Shown: one piece after another, positions 24,785 to 33,228 of the stretch
Numbering within the stretch: position 1 is the first letter of the stretch
Layout: each line of letters begins with the position of its first letter
NCBI RefSeq assembly: GCF_004348685.1
Contig: NZ_SMKO01000002.1
Location: forward strand, 113,946 to 177,945
Direction: 5' to 3'
From: Nonomuraea deserti
GTDB lineage: Bacteria; Actinomycetota; Actinomycetes; Streptosporangiales; Streptosporangiaceae
DNA: 64,000 bases
The notes under the pieces: generated by a model
What the model saw: the letters and a program-made list of their open reading frames with translations, nothing else
Told to the model about the DNA's origin: nothing
Databases searched by the model: none
Position numbers and translations under genes: made by a program

Positions 24785-26391
24785 CACGACTCCTCAGTGC
24801 CGGCGATCGCGCCGGTCATGTAGCCGCCCAGCCGCTCGGGCGTGATGTCGGACGGGTCGAGCGCGGCCACGAGGCGGCCGCGGTAGATCACCTGGATGCA
24901 GTCGGACAGGCCGATCAGCTCGTCGAGGTCGGCGGAGATGAGCAGCACGGCCAGCCCGGCCGCCCTGGCCTCGCGCAGGTGGTCCCAGATCGCTGCCTGG
25001 GCGCCGACGTCCACGCCTCGGGTGGGGTGGGCGGCGATGAGGAACAGGGGCTCGCCGCTCATCTCGCGGCCCACGATCAGCTTCTGCTGGTTGCCGCCGG
25101 ACAGCGCCAGGGCCAGCGTGTCGACGCCGGGCGTGCGTACGTCGTAGTCCTCGATGATGCGCCAGGTGTCGGCCCTGGAGGCCCGCCGGTTGATCCAGAT
25201 GCCGCTGCGCGCGGGTCGCCTGGTCTGGTGGCCGAGCACGCGGTTCTCCCACAGCGACGCCTCCAGCAGCAGCCCCTGGCGGTGGCGGTCTTCCGGGATG
25301 TAGCCGATGCCGGCCTCCCGGCGTCTCAGCGTGGACCAGCCGCTGAGGTCCTGCTCGCCCAGCGCGATGCCGCCGTGCGCCGGGCGGATGCCCATGATCG
25401 CCTCGATCAGCTCGCTCTGGCCGTTGCCCTCGACGCCGGCCAGGCCGAGGATCTCGCCCTTGTGGATGTCGAACGACACGTCGTCGAGGAGCAGCCGCCT
25501 GCCCTCCTCGCGCAGCAGGTCGACGTAGCGCTCGACCGGCATGCCCTTGGGCGCGGCGCGGTGGCCGTCGGCCTCCATGGTGAGGTGCGACACCTTCAAC
25601 ATCACCGTGTCGGTCACCGTGGACTCGCGCGTCTCGGGCGTGGGCAGCTCGCTGCCCACCATCAGCTCGGCGAGCTGCCGGGCGGTCACCTCGTGGGGAT
25701 CGACGCTCGCGACGGTCGTGCCGCGCCGGATCACGGTGATCTCGTCGGCGATGTCGAGCACCTCGTCGAGCTTGTGGGAGATGAAGATGACCGTCAGGCC
25801 CTCGGCCGTGAGCTCGCGCAGGTTCTGGAAGAGCTCGTCGACCTCCTGCGGGACGAGTACGGCGGTCGGCTCGTCGAGGATGAGGATGCGGGCGCCCCGG
25901 TAGAGGACCTTGAGGATCTCCACGCGCTGGCGGTCGCCGACGCCGAGGTCCTCCACCAGCCTGCCGGGGTCGACGCGCAGGCCGTGGGCGGCGGCCAGCT
26001 CGGTGATGCGCTTCGTGGCCGCGCCGACGTCGAGCCTGCCGGCTTTCGTCGGTTCGGCGCCGAGAACGATGTTCTCCAGCACGGTGAAGTTGTCGGCCAG
26101 CATGAAGTGCTGGTGGACCATGCCGATGCCGGCGTCGATGGCGTCGCTCGGCGAGCGGAAGCTGACGTCCTTGCCGTCGACCTTGATCGTGCCCTCGTCC
26201 GGCTTCTGCATGCCGTAGAGGATCTTCATCAGCGTCGACTTGCCGGCGCCGTTCTCCCCCACGATGGCGTGCACCGTGCCCTGCCGGACGGAGATGCGGA
26301 TGTCATGGTTGGCGACGACGCCAGGGAAGCGCTTGGTGATGCCCTCGAGCTCGACGGCGGGTCTCGCCGCGTCGAGGGTGTCCGAGCTCAT
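24784..26391 (-). CDS. Nucleoside ABC transporter ATPase with two nucleotide-binding domains
   Basis: A 535 aa double ATPase (RbsA/NupA type). NBD1: Walker A GENGAGKST (45-53), a weak signature LGVGDRQ (149-155), Walker B ILILDEPTA. NBD2: degenerate Walker A GVEGNGQSE (319-327), a good LSGGNQQK signature, and a Walker B region LFLIAAHPTRG lacking the usual Asp-Glu. Such asymmetry is common in this family, leaving one competent composite site. Between the first two strands of NBD2 lies an extra segment of about 20 residues (about 275-298) that I do not recall from close relatives. Separated from the BMP gene by a 120 bp gap holding a hairpin. Confidence 0.92.
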   Translation of the reverse strand: MSSDTLDAARPAVELEGITKRFPGVVANHDIRISVRQGTVHAIVGENGAGKSTLMKILYGMQKPDEGTIKVDGKDVSFRSPSDAIDAGIGMVHQHFMLADNFTVLENIVLGAEPTKAGRLDVGAATKRITELAAAHGLRVDPGRLVEDLGVGDRQRVEILKVLYRGARILILDEPTAVLVPQEVDELFQNLRELTAEGLTVIFISHKLDEVLDIADEITVIRRGTTVASVDPHEVTARQLAELMVGSELPTPETRESTVTDTVMLKVSHLTMEADGHRAAPKGMPVERYVDLLREEGRRLLLDDVSFDIHKGEILGLAGVEGNGQSELIEAIMGIRPAHGGIALGEQDLSGWSTLRRREAGIGYIPEDRHRQGLLLEASLWENRVLGHQTRRPARSGIWINRRASRADTWRIIEDYDVRTPGVDTLALALSGGNQQKLIVGREMSGEPLFLIAAHPTRGVDVGAQAAIWDHLREARAAGLAVLLISADLDELIGLSDCIQVIYRGRLVAALDPSDITPERLGGYMTGAIAGTEES

Positions 26392-26466
26392 GTGCTCACC
26401 GCTCCCAGATCGTTGGTCGGTGCTGGCTCACTTCGCCTCTCCTAGAAGCAGGGCGGCATAGGCGAA

Positions 26467-26491
26467 GGCCCGAAGTTGCGGACTCCGGGCC
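26467..26491 (-). terminator. Attenuator-like hairpin between BMP lipoprotein and ATPase genes
   Basis: GGCCCG-A-AG (26467-26475) pairs with CT-C-CGGGCC (26483-26491) with one mismatch and a 7 nt loop. It lies just after the BMP stop inside the operon, so it probably lets the abundant lipoprotein mRNA accumulate over the downstream transporter genes. Confidence 0.55.
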
Positions 26492-26513
26492 CTCGCGTCG
26501 GTCATGTCCCTGA

Positions 26514-27569
26514 TTACGGCTTGGACGGGACCGTGATCTTGCCGTCGACGATGTCCTTCTTGGCCGCGTCGAGCTTGTCCTTGATGTCGTCGATCTCGCC
26601 GCCCGTGGTGGCCAGTCCGACGCCGTCGACCTTGAGGTCGTAGGTGATGTTGGTGCCGCCCTTGGCTCCGCCCTGGAAGGCCTTGATGAACTCGAACACG
26701 CCGACGTCGACGCGCTTGAGCATCGAGGTCATGATGACCGACTGGAGGTTGCTCTCCTTGACCGTCTGGCGCTGGTCGGAGTCGACGCCGATGGCCTTCT
26801 TCTTGGCCGCGGCGGCCGCCTGGAACACGCCGAGGCCGGAGTCTCCGGCGGCGTGGTAGACGATGTCGGCGCCGTCCTGGAACATCTTCTCGGCCGCGAC
26901 CTTGCCCTTGTCGGGGGCCTTGAAACCGGAGAAGTCGCCGTCAGGGGTCAGGTACTTCACGTCGATCTTGATGTCCGACTTGACCGACTTCACGCCGGCC
27001 ACGAAGCCCGCCTCGAACTTCTTGATCAGGTCGTTCTCGACGCCGCCGACGAAGCCGACGTGGCCGCTCTCCGCCTTGGTCGCGGCCGCGACCCCCGCCA
27101 GGTAGGAGCCCTGCTCCTCGGCGAACAGCAGGCCGGTCACGTTGGGCGCGTTGGAGGCGGAGTCGACGACCGCGAACTGGATGTCGGGGTATTCCTCCGC
27201 GGTCTTCTTGATGTCCTCGCCGTAGGCGAAGCCGACGCCGATGATGGGGTTGTAGCCGGCGTCGGCCAGCTGGCGCAGCAGGTCGCCGCGGTTGGAGCCG
27301 TCGGAGGCCGGGCTCAGCTCCTTGATCTCGGCGCCGAGTTCCGTCTTGGCCTTCTCCAGGCCCGCGTACGCCGCGTCGTTGAACGACTTGTCGCCGCGCC
27401 CGCCGATGTCGAAGGCGAGCCCGACCTTGAGCGTGCCCTCGGACTCGCCGGCCGGCGCCTCGCTCGCCGTGGTGCCCCCACCTGTGTCGCCGCCGCAGGC
27501 GGCCGCTGCCATGAGGATGACGCCGGCCACCGTGCCGACCGCCATCCTGCTGAATCGCTTGCCGAGCAA
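26514..27569 (-). CDS. BMP family nucleoside-binding lipoprotein
   Basis: Substrate-binding lipoprotein of the importer, 351 aa. The signal peptide KRFSRMAVG... ends in the lipobox MAAAAC (Cys25), followed by a Gly/Thr/Ser linker. The mature part has the BMP/PnrA fold: GLAFDIGGRGDKSFND (the purine-binding start), GVGFAYG, VDSASNAPNVTGL, FVGGVEN and GVDSDQR. These match purine-nucleoside binders such as Treponema PnrA. The TTG at 27569 is preferred because AAGGAG lies 6 nt upstream; in-frame ATGs further up lack a site. First gene of the operon to deoA. Confidence 0.92.
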   Translation of the reverse strand: MLGKRFSRMAVGTVAGVILMAAAACGGDTGGGTTASEAPAGESEGTLKVGLAFDIGGRGDKSFNDAAYAGLEKAKTELGAEIKELSPASDGSNRGDLLRQLADAGYNPIIGVGFAYGEDIKKTAEEYPDIQFAVVDSASNAPNVTGLLFAEEQGSYLAGVAAATKAESGHVGFVGGVENDLIKKFEAGFVAGVKSVKSDIKIDVKYLTPDGDFSGFKAPDKGKVAAEKMFQDGADIVYHAAGDSGLGVFQAAAAAKKKAIGVDSDQRQTVKESNLQSVIMTSMLKRVDVGVFEFIKAFQGGAKGGTNITYDLKVDGVGLATTGGEIDDIKDKLDAAKKDIVDGKITVPSKP

Positions 27570-27650
27570 GGCGACTCCTTCCATTTCCCCGCCGTCTTCC
27601 TCCGCTGCGAGTTCGTCGCGCGCGCCAAGGAGCGTACGGCACCTGCACGG

Positions 27651-27679
27651 AAGATAGTTGGTTGACCAGGGCAGACCAA
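27651..27679 (-). promoter_or_regulatory. Candidate promoter of the nucleoside operon
   Basis: On the minus strand TTGGTC (27679-27674) and TATCTT (27656-27651) are 17 bp apart, about 80 bp before the BMP start codon. Spacing is ideal and each box has four or five consensus bases. Confidence 0.45.
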
Positions 27680-27855
27680 ACCAGCACACAGGGTCGCAAC
27701 CGCTCCGTTATCGACATCAAGCGCGTCCGTGACCTGAAGCGGGCGTCAGGGCCGGGAAAAGTTTTGCTCAAGTTTGGGTCTCGATCACCCTTGCCCCCAA
27801 GCAGATCATGGCGGACATTCCCAGCGACGGCGGAAATTTCCTATCGGAGCACCGT

Positions 27856-29736
27856 ATGCATCCTTGCAAGGTCCTGTCCGTGCCCCTGGTCGCGTTACTC
27901 GTCGCGACCTTGACCGGCACCCCGCCCGCCACAGCCGGCACTCCCGCCATCAAGATCGACGGCAACGCCACCCAACCGATCTTCTCCAGGGCCGACGCCA
28001 TCGCGCAGACCGTGTTCGTCGAGGTCGAGGGGACCGACAGCGACGACGACGGCAAGCCGGACCGCGTCGCCGTGGACATCCTGCGGCCCAAGGAGACCGA
28101 CGAGGGCCTGAAAGTCCCCGTGATCATGGAGGCCAGCCCCTACTACGCCGGCGGCAACGACGTCTCCAACCACCCCGTGGACGTCGACGAGAACGGCAAC
28201 CCGCTGCCCGGCCTGCGGGCCGACGCGGCCAAGACGGTGCCCCAGCCCTTCGACGGCTACTACGACAACTACTTCGTCCCGCGTGGCTACGCCATCGCCC
28301 TGGTGGAGAACCTCGGCAGCGGACGCGCCACCGGCTGCCCGACCTCCGGAGACCGCAACGAGACGGCCGGGCCCAAAGCCGCGATCGACTGGCTGAACGG
28401 CCGCGCCAAGGGCTTCGACGCCGACGGCGAGCCCGTCGAGGCCACCTGGTCCACCGGCAAGGTCGGCATGATCGGCGTCTCGTACAACGGCACGCTGCCG
28501 AACGCGGTCGCCGCGACCGGGGTCAAAGGGCTGGAGACGATCGTCCCGATCGCCGCGATCTCCAGCTGGTACGACTACTACCGCGCCAACGGCGGCGTCC
28601 TCGCGCCGGGCGGATTCCAGGGCGAGGACCTGGACGTGCTCGCTAAATACGTACTGACCAGGGAGAACGGCCAGGAGGTCTGCGGCGCGCTGATGGACCG
28701 GCTCACCACCGAGCAGGACCGGGTCACCGGCGACTACAGCCCGCTCTGGGACGCCCGCAACTACATGAACGACGTCGGCAAGGTCAGGGCGAGCGTCTTC
28801 CTCGTGCACGGGCTCAACGACTGGAACGTCAAGACCAAGCAGTTCGCGCAGTGGTGGTACGCCCTGGCCAGGCGGGACGTGCCGCGCAAGATCTGGCTGC
28901 ACCAGGGCACCCACATGAGCCCCTTCAACCTGCGTACCGCCGAGTGGCTGCGGCAGCTGCACGGCTGGTTCGACCACTGGCTGCACGGCATCGACTCCGG
29001 CATCATGCGCGAGCCGCAGGCGGACGTGGAGAGCGCGGCCGGCCAGTGGGCCCAGCACGCCTCGTGGCCGCTGCCGGGGACGGCCACGGTGCCGCTCTGG
29101 CTGGGCTCGGGCGCGAAGCTGAGCCTGCTGCCGCACCCGCTGTCGCGCAAGGAGTCGTTCACCGACCAGAAGTCCAGGACGGCCGAGCAGCTCGTGGAGG
29201 CCACGGGGACCGATCCGAACCGGCTGGCGTACACGACCGGCACGCTCCCCGCCGACGTGCGCGTCTCCGGCACGCCCACGGTCTCGGTGCGGGCCGCGCT
29301 GAAGGACGGCGCGTCGCCGTACCTGACGGCGTTGCTGGTGGACTACGGCACGGACGAGCGCCCGAACGGCACCCTCGTCTCGACCGGCCAGAGCTACTGC
29401 TACGGCGAGAGCGTCCCCGACGACTCGGGCTGCACGACGCTGAGGAGGCTCGGCACCGCCGTGACCCCCTACAAGATCGTCACCCGGGGCTGGCTGGACG
29501 TGCGCAACCGGCACCGCCCGGACCGGACCGAGCCGCTGCGGCCCGGCAAGGAGTACGGCTTCACCTGGGACTTCCAGCCGACCGACTACGTGTTCAAGAA
29601 GGGGCACCGGCTGGGCCTGGTGATCATCTCGACCGACGTCGACTACACCCTGCGTTATCCGCCGGGGACCAGGATCACGGTCGCGCCGGGGCGCTCGTCG
29701 CTCCGGCTGCCCGTGGTGTGGGGCCGGCTGACGTGA
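27856..29736 (+). CDS. Secreted Xaa-Pro dipeptidyl-peptidase / CocE-NonD (S15) family hydrolase
   Basis: Exported serine hydrolase of 626 aa. A signal peptide of about 28 residues (hydrophobic core from LSVPLVALL to an ATAG cleavage region) starts at the ATG at 27856, with CGGAG upstream. The nucleophile elbow is GVSYNGT (Ser near 214); the acid is in HGLNDWNVKT and the His in HQGTHMSP; a C-terminal jelly-roll domain (about 420-626) is typical of S15/CocE proteins. Likely removes Xaa-Pro dipeptides or hydrolyses esters outside the cell. Monocistronic: a strong hairpin follows, and the gene is divergent from the nucleoside operon. Confidence 0.88.
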   Translation: MHPCKVLSVPLVALLVATLTGTPPATAGTPAIKIDGNATQPIFSRADAIAQTVFVEVEGTDSDDDGKPDRVAVDILRPKETDEGLKVPVIMEASPYYAGGNDVSNHPVDVDENGNPLPGLRADAAKTVPQPFDGYYDNYFVPRGYAIALVENLGSGRATGCPTSGDRNETAGPKAAIDWLNGRAKGFDADGEPVEATWSTGKVGMIGVSYNGTLPNAVAATGVKGLETIVPIAAISSWYDYYRANGGVLAPGGFQGEDLDVLAKYVLTRENGQEVCGALMDRLTTEQDRVTGDYSPLWDARNYMNDVGKVRASVFLVHGLNDWNVKTKQFAQWWYALARRDVPRKIWLHQGTHMSPFNLRTAEWLRQLHGWFDHWLHGIDSGIMREPQADVESAAGQWAQHASWPLPGTATVPLWLGSGAKLSLLPHPLSRKESFTDQKSRTAEQLVEATGTDPNRLAYTTGTLPADVRVSGTPTVSVRAALKDGASPYLTALLVDYGTDERPNGTLVSTGQSYCYGESVPDDSGCTTLRRLGTAVTPYKIVTRGWLDVRNRHRPDRTEPLRPGKEYGFTWDFQPTDYVFKKGHRLGLVIISTDVDYTLRYPPGTRITVAPGRSSLRLPVVWGRLT

Positions 29737-29754
29737 CCGGCTGATCGGATGGGG

Positions 29755-29781
29755 CGGCCCGCCGCACTCTGCGGCGGGCCG
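29755..29781. terminator. Bidirectional terminator between convergent genes
   Basis: CGGCCCGCCGCA (29755-29766) pairs perfectly with TGCGGCGGGCCG (29770-29781) around a 3 nt loop. It sits between the S15 peptidase and the amidohydrolase stops. Confidence 0.8.
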
Positions 29782-29792
29782 TCACGCCAGGT

Positions 29793-31016
29793 TCACGCCA
29801 GGGCGGAGGTGATCGAGTCGAGCGGGCCGACCTCCCACAGCGCGGTCAGCGCGGTGGTGGCCATCATGCGCACGCCCATCGAGATCGCCTTCTCGTCGAC
29901 GTCGAACGTGCCCTGGTGGATGTCGTAGGTGAAGCCGTCGGGCGAGCGCGTGCCGAGGCGGGCGAACGCGCCGGGGATCGACTCGAGATACCAGGCGAAG
30001 TCCTCGCCGCCGAGCGACTGCTGCGTCGGGACGACCGCGCCCGCGCCCAGCGCGCGCTCGGCGGCCTCGGTCAGCATCTCGACGCTGACCTCGTCGTTGA
30101 CCACCGGCGGCACGCCGCGCGTGTAGTCCATCGTGGCCTCGACGCCGTAGGCGCCGGCCACCGACTCCAGCAGCGACTTGATCAGGTCGGGGGCGGCGTG
30201 CCAGGCGTTCTCGTCGAGGCAGCGGACCGTGCCCTCGGCGACGCCGTCGTCGGGGATCGCGTTGGCGGCCGAGCCGGCCTCGACCTTGCCCCAGACGAGG
30301 CTGAGGGACGAGCGCGGGTCGACGCGGCGCGACAGCGCGGCGGGCAGCTCGGTGAGGATCTTGGCCAGCGCGAAGACGAGGTCGGCGGTCAGGTGGGGGC
30401 GGGCGGTGTGACCGCCGGGGCCCGAGACCCTGACGGCCAGCCTGTCGCAGGCGGAGGTGATCGGGCCGTTCTTGAGCCCGACCTGGCCGACGTCGACGCG
30501 CGGGTCACAGTGGAGGCCGAAGATGCGGTCGACGCCGCTGATGCCGCCGTGGGCCATGACCTCGAGCGCGCCGCCCGGCAGCTCCTCGGCGGGCTGGAAG
30601 ATCAGGCGTACGCGGCCGGGCAGCAGGCCGGCGGCGGCCTGCTGGGCGAGGAAGAGCGAGGTGCCGAGCAGGATCGTGGTGTGCACGTCGTGACCGCAGG
30701 CGTGGCAGACCCCGGCCACGGTCGAGTGGTAGGAAACGTCCTTCTCGTCCTGCAGCGGCAGCGCGTCGATGTCGGCGCGCAGCGCGATGGTCGGGCCGTC
30801 GCCGCTGCCCACGTCGCAGATCAGGCCGGTGCCGCGGGGCAGCACCGAAGGGGCCAGACCGGCGGCCGTGAGCCGTTCGGCGATGCGCTGTGTCGTGCGG
30901 TATTCGGCGAAGGCCAGCTCAGGATGCATGTGGAGGTCGCGGCGGAACGCCACGAGATCCTGCTCGCTCTCCGCCAGGAACGCGTCGAGTTCCCCCCGAA
31001 GCTCACGTCCCCGCAT
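29793..31016 (-). CDS. M20 amidohydrolase (AmiA/AmiB, IAA-amino acid hydrolase type)
   Basis: Amidohydrolase of 407 aa related to mycobacterial Rv3305c/Rv3306c (AmiA1/AmiB1). FRRDLHMHPELAFAEYRT opens the catalytic domain; the metal site is ADIDALPL, CHACGHDVHTT and FQPAEELPGGA; the dimerisation domain contains GPGGHTARPH; LGGEDFAWYL and DIHQGTFDVDE close the C-terminal part. Family members cleave N-acyl amino acids or p-aminobenzoyl-glutamate-like amides. ATG at 31016; the ribosome site is weak. Its presence near the nucleoside genes again mirrors the mycobacterial locus, though the order is shuffled. Confidence 0.9.
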   Translation of the reverse strand: MRGRELRGELDAFLAESEQDLVAFRRDLHMHPELAFAEYRTTQRIAERLTAAGLAPSVLPRGTGLICDVGSGDGPTIALRADIDALPLQDEKDVSYHSTVAGVCHACGHDVHTTILLGTSLFLAQQAAAGLLPGRVRLIFQPAEELPGGALEVMAHGGISGVDRIFGLHCDPRVDVGQVGLKNGPITSACDRLAVRVSGPGGHTARPHLTADLVFALAKILTELPAALSRRVDPRSSLSLVWGKVEAGSAANAIPDDGVAEGTVRCLDENAWHAAPDLIKSLLESVAGAYGVEATMDYTRGVPPVVNDEVSVEMLTEAAERALGAGAVVPTQQSLGGEDFAWYLESIPGAFARLGTRSPDGFTYDIHQGTFDVDEKAISMGVRMMATTALTALWEVGPLDSITSALA

Positions 31017-31391
31017 ATGTCACCGTCCCGTCCCAAGGCCGCACTGCCCCGAACGTCTCGGGCAACGCGGCTGATGCGCTGTGAAAACTCGTCCATCCCC
31101 GCAAGGGCGCCCGGATCGGGCGGCCGCTCGGCGAAGCAAAACACACCCACTGGTGTCAGGTGCGCGAGATCGTCAGCACGGGCTTGCGTTCGTCAGTCGC
31201 GAGTGCCGCCGCGGCCCGGGAGCACAGCGGTCGGCCGTGAGCCCGATGGCGATGCTTCGACTTTATCGCTCCCGTGCGGCCCCTCGGCGACAGATACCCC
31301 AAAAGTTAGCCGATGGCATGCCCGTAACCTGGGGTGGGTCACGTTGAGTCAGGGGTTGCGTGATCCCGAAATAGTCACAAGGGATCAGTAG
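31017..31391. other. 375 bp intergenic region between divergent genes
   Basis: No reading frame with good codon bias or a ribosome site is present. The right end carries an inverted repeat over the next gene's ribosome site (31361-31387). The rest shows nothing I can name. Confidence 0.5.
31361..31387 (+). promoter_or_regulatory. Inverted repeat covering the ribosome site of the ATP-grasp gene
   Basis: TGATCCC (31361-31367) pairs with GGGATCA (31381-31387); the right arm contains the AGGGA ribosome site. In RNA the stem would hide it, and in DNA the dyad could be an operator. Which applies cannot be told. Confidence 0.45.
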
Positions 31392-32906
31392 ATGGTGACC
31401 CGTTGTCGCCAGTTCCAAACGTGGTCAGCGATTCCGAATCCTGTCACCTTCCGTCATGGTCATCACACTTCGACGATGGCTGTCTCTGAGAAGAATGCGT
31501 GCTTCACTCGCTATATGATCACTAATATCCCGTTCGGGGAGAAGTATGCTGGGTTGAGCATCTTCGAGCCGGTCGAGGGGACCCTGGTGGTCGTGCCCTC
31601 GCTCTCGCTTCCGCAGGACGAGCTCCGCCGCATCACGGGAGTCAGGTCGTACGAGGAGCGCCTGCTCTTCCTGCTGCTCACGCTGCGGGAGCCCGGGGTC
31701 AGGGTGATCTATCTCTCCTCCGCCCCCATCGATCCCGACATCATCGACTATTACTTCGGTTTCCTCCCCGACCCTGACGACGCCGCCAAGCGCCTCACGC
31801 TGATCACCCTCGACGATCCCTGGTCTCAGCCGTTGACCAGGACCCTGCTCTCCCGCCCCGACGCGATGGAGCAACTGCGATCGGCGATCGACGGTGACGC
31901 CTGGCTGGTGCCGTTCGTCCTGAGCGAGCTGGAGGAGGAGCTCGCCTCGTCACTCAACGTGCCCCTCTACGGTCCGGCCACGTCCCTTTCCTATTACGGC
32001 TCCAAGAGCGGAGCCCGCGAGGTGGGACATGAGGCGGGCGTGCCGATGCCGCGCGGCTTCGGCGACCTGCGCACCGAGGTCGAGATCGAGGAGGCGATGG
32101 AGGGGGTGCCGGGCGAGCGGGTGATCGTCAAGCTGAACGACGGCTACTCCGGGCTCGGCAACGTGATCGTCGACAAGTCCGACAGGTCGCTGACCCGCTT
32201 CTCCGCGGCGGGAGAGACCTGGGCCAGCTACATCGCCAAGATCCAGGAGCGCGGCGCGGTGGTCGAGGAGTACATCGAGCACCGGCCGCTCTACTACCCG
32301 AGCGCGCTCGCCTGCATCACGCCGGGCGGGGACGCGCGCGTGCTGGCCACGCACGACCAGATCCTCGGCGGCGACAGCGGCCAGGTCTACCAGGGCTGCA
32401 CGTTCCCCGCGGCGGAGGAGTACCGCTCCGAGGTGGGCGCGTCGGCGGGCCGGATCGCCCGCGCCCTGGCCGAGCGGGGCGTGGTGGGCGTGTTCGGGAT
32501 GGACTTCTTCGCGCTCAAGGCCGACGCCGGGTACGCGGCGCTGCTGTGCGAGATCAACCTGCGGATCGGCGGGACCACGCACCCGTTCGGCGCGGCCATG
32601 TTGACGACCGGGGCCGCGTACGATCCGGCCACCGGTCTCCTCATGTCCGGAAATCAGCCGAAGTTCTACACCGCGACCGACAATTGCGCTTCGGTCTGCC
32701 TGCGCGGTCGCACCCCCGGCGAGATCGTCAGGACCGCCGAGCGGCTCGGGGTCGGGTTCGACCCCGAGCGGCGCACCGGGAACGTCTTCCACCTGCTCGG
32801 CGCCGTGCCCGAGCACGGCAAGCTGGGCTTCACCTCGATCGGGAACTCACGGGAGGAGGCCGACGAGCTGCACGCGCTCACCCGGCGTCTCTACTGCGGC
32901 CCGTGA
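31392..32906 (+). CDS. ATP-grasp peptide ligase, PGM1-related
   Basis: A 504 aa protein with a pre-ATP-grasp region (about 50-190), an ATP-grasp core (about 190-400) and a PGM1-like C-terminal domain (about 410-500). Visible elements are VIVKLNDGYSGLGN (nucleotide-binding Lys and glycine loop), VVEEYIE, FGMDFFAL and CEINLRIGGTTHP (metal-binding Glu/Asn). PGM1 of pheganomycin biosynthesis ligates an amino-acid derivative to a ribosomal peptide, so an amide-forming role is expected. No precursor peptide or partner enzyme is adjacent. The first 40 codons have poor third-position GC, so translation may start at 31476 or 31515 instead; 31392 has the only ribosome site. Confidence 0.78.
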   Translation: MVTRCRQFQTWSAIPNPVTFRHGHHTSTMAVSEKNACFTRYMITNIPFGEKYAGLSIFEPVEGTLVVVPSLSLPQDELRRITGVRSYEERLLFLLLTLREPGVRVIYLSSAPIDPDIIDYYFGFLPDPDDAAKRLTLITLDDPWSQPLTRTLLSRPDAMEQLRSAIDGDAWLVPFVLSELEEELASSLNVPLYGPATSLSYYGSKSGAREVGHEAGVPMPRGFGDLRTEVEIEEAMEGVPGERVIVKLNDGYSGLGNVIVDKSDRSLTRFSAAGETWASYIAKIQERGAVVEEYIEHRPLYYPSALACITPGGDARVLATHDQILGGDSGQVYQGCTFPAAEEYRSEVGASAGRIARALAERGVVGVFGMDFFALKADAGYAALLCEINLRIGGTTHPFGAAMLTTGAAYDPATGLLMSGNQPKFYTATDNCASVCLRGRTPGEIVRTAERLGVGFDPERRTGNVFHLLGAVPEHGKLGFTSIGNSREEADELHALTRRLYCGP

Positions 32907-33145
32907 CCGAGCGGGGCGCCGCTGCCCGAGCCGCCACCCGGGTCGCCGCCTGTGCCGCCGCGCAGGCCGCGCCAGCCGATGACCGCCAGGATGACGGCGA
33001 GCACGACGTTCACCACGACGAGGATGCCGTGCACCACGTAGAAGCTGGTCGGATGGCCGTCGGCCAAGTTAAACCCCAGGTTCACCCACTCGAAGATCAT
33101 GAAAACGCCGAGGACGATGAGGAATCCGGCGATCTTTCGTGACAT
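32891..33145 (-). CDS. SCO4848-family small membrane protein
   Basis: An 84-residue protein with two hydrophobic helices (about 6-25 and 37-58) separated by a short polar segment, ending in VIGWRGLRG and a Gly-rich tail. This pattern fits the SCO4848 family, which in Streptomyces sits beside a D,D-carboxypeptidase and a YihY-like protein, as here. Function unknown. The ATG at 33145 follows GAGAG by 6 nt; an ATG two codons earlier is possible. Its 3' end overlaps the convergent ATP-grasp gene by 16 bp. Confidence 0.75.
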   Translation of the reverse strand: MSRKIAGFLIVLGVFMIFEWVNLGFNLADGHPTSFYVVHGILVVVNVVLAVILAVIGWRGLRGGTGGDPGGGSGSGAPLGHGPQ

Positions 33146-33228
33146 GCCCATCTCTCTAGTATCGAAGGTGGATCTCCGGGGGATGTGTCGCCACATGGGC
33201 ATTCACACGGAGCTACGCTGAGACCGCC

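Noticed and set aside
24784..26391. Loss-of-function suspected because of degenerate Walker motifs in the second ATPase domain
   Set aside because: The same asymmetry is usual in RbsA/NupA-type double ATPases.
31081..31347. Possible small gene upstream of the ATP-grasp ligase, considered as a peptide precursor
   Set aside because: No ribosome site, poor codon bias and no leader/core pattern.
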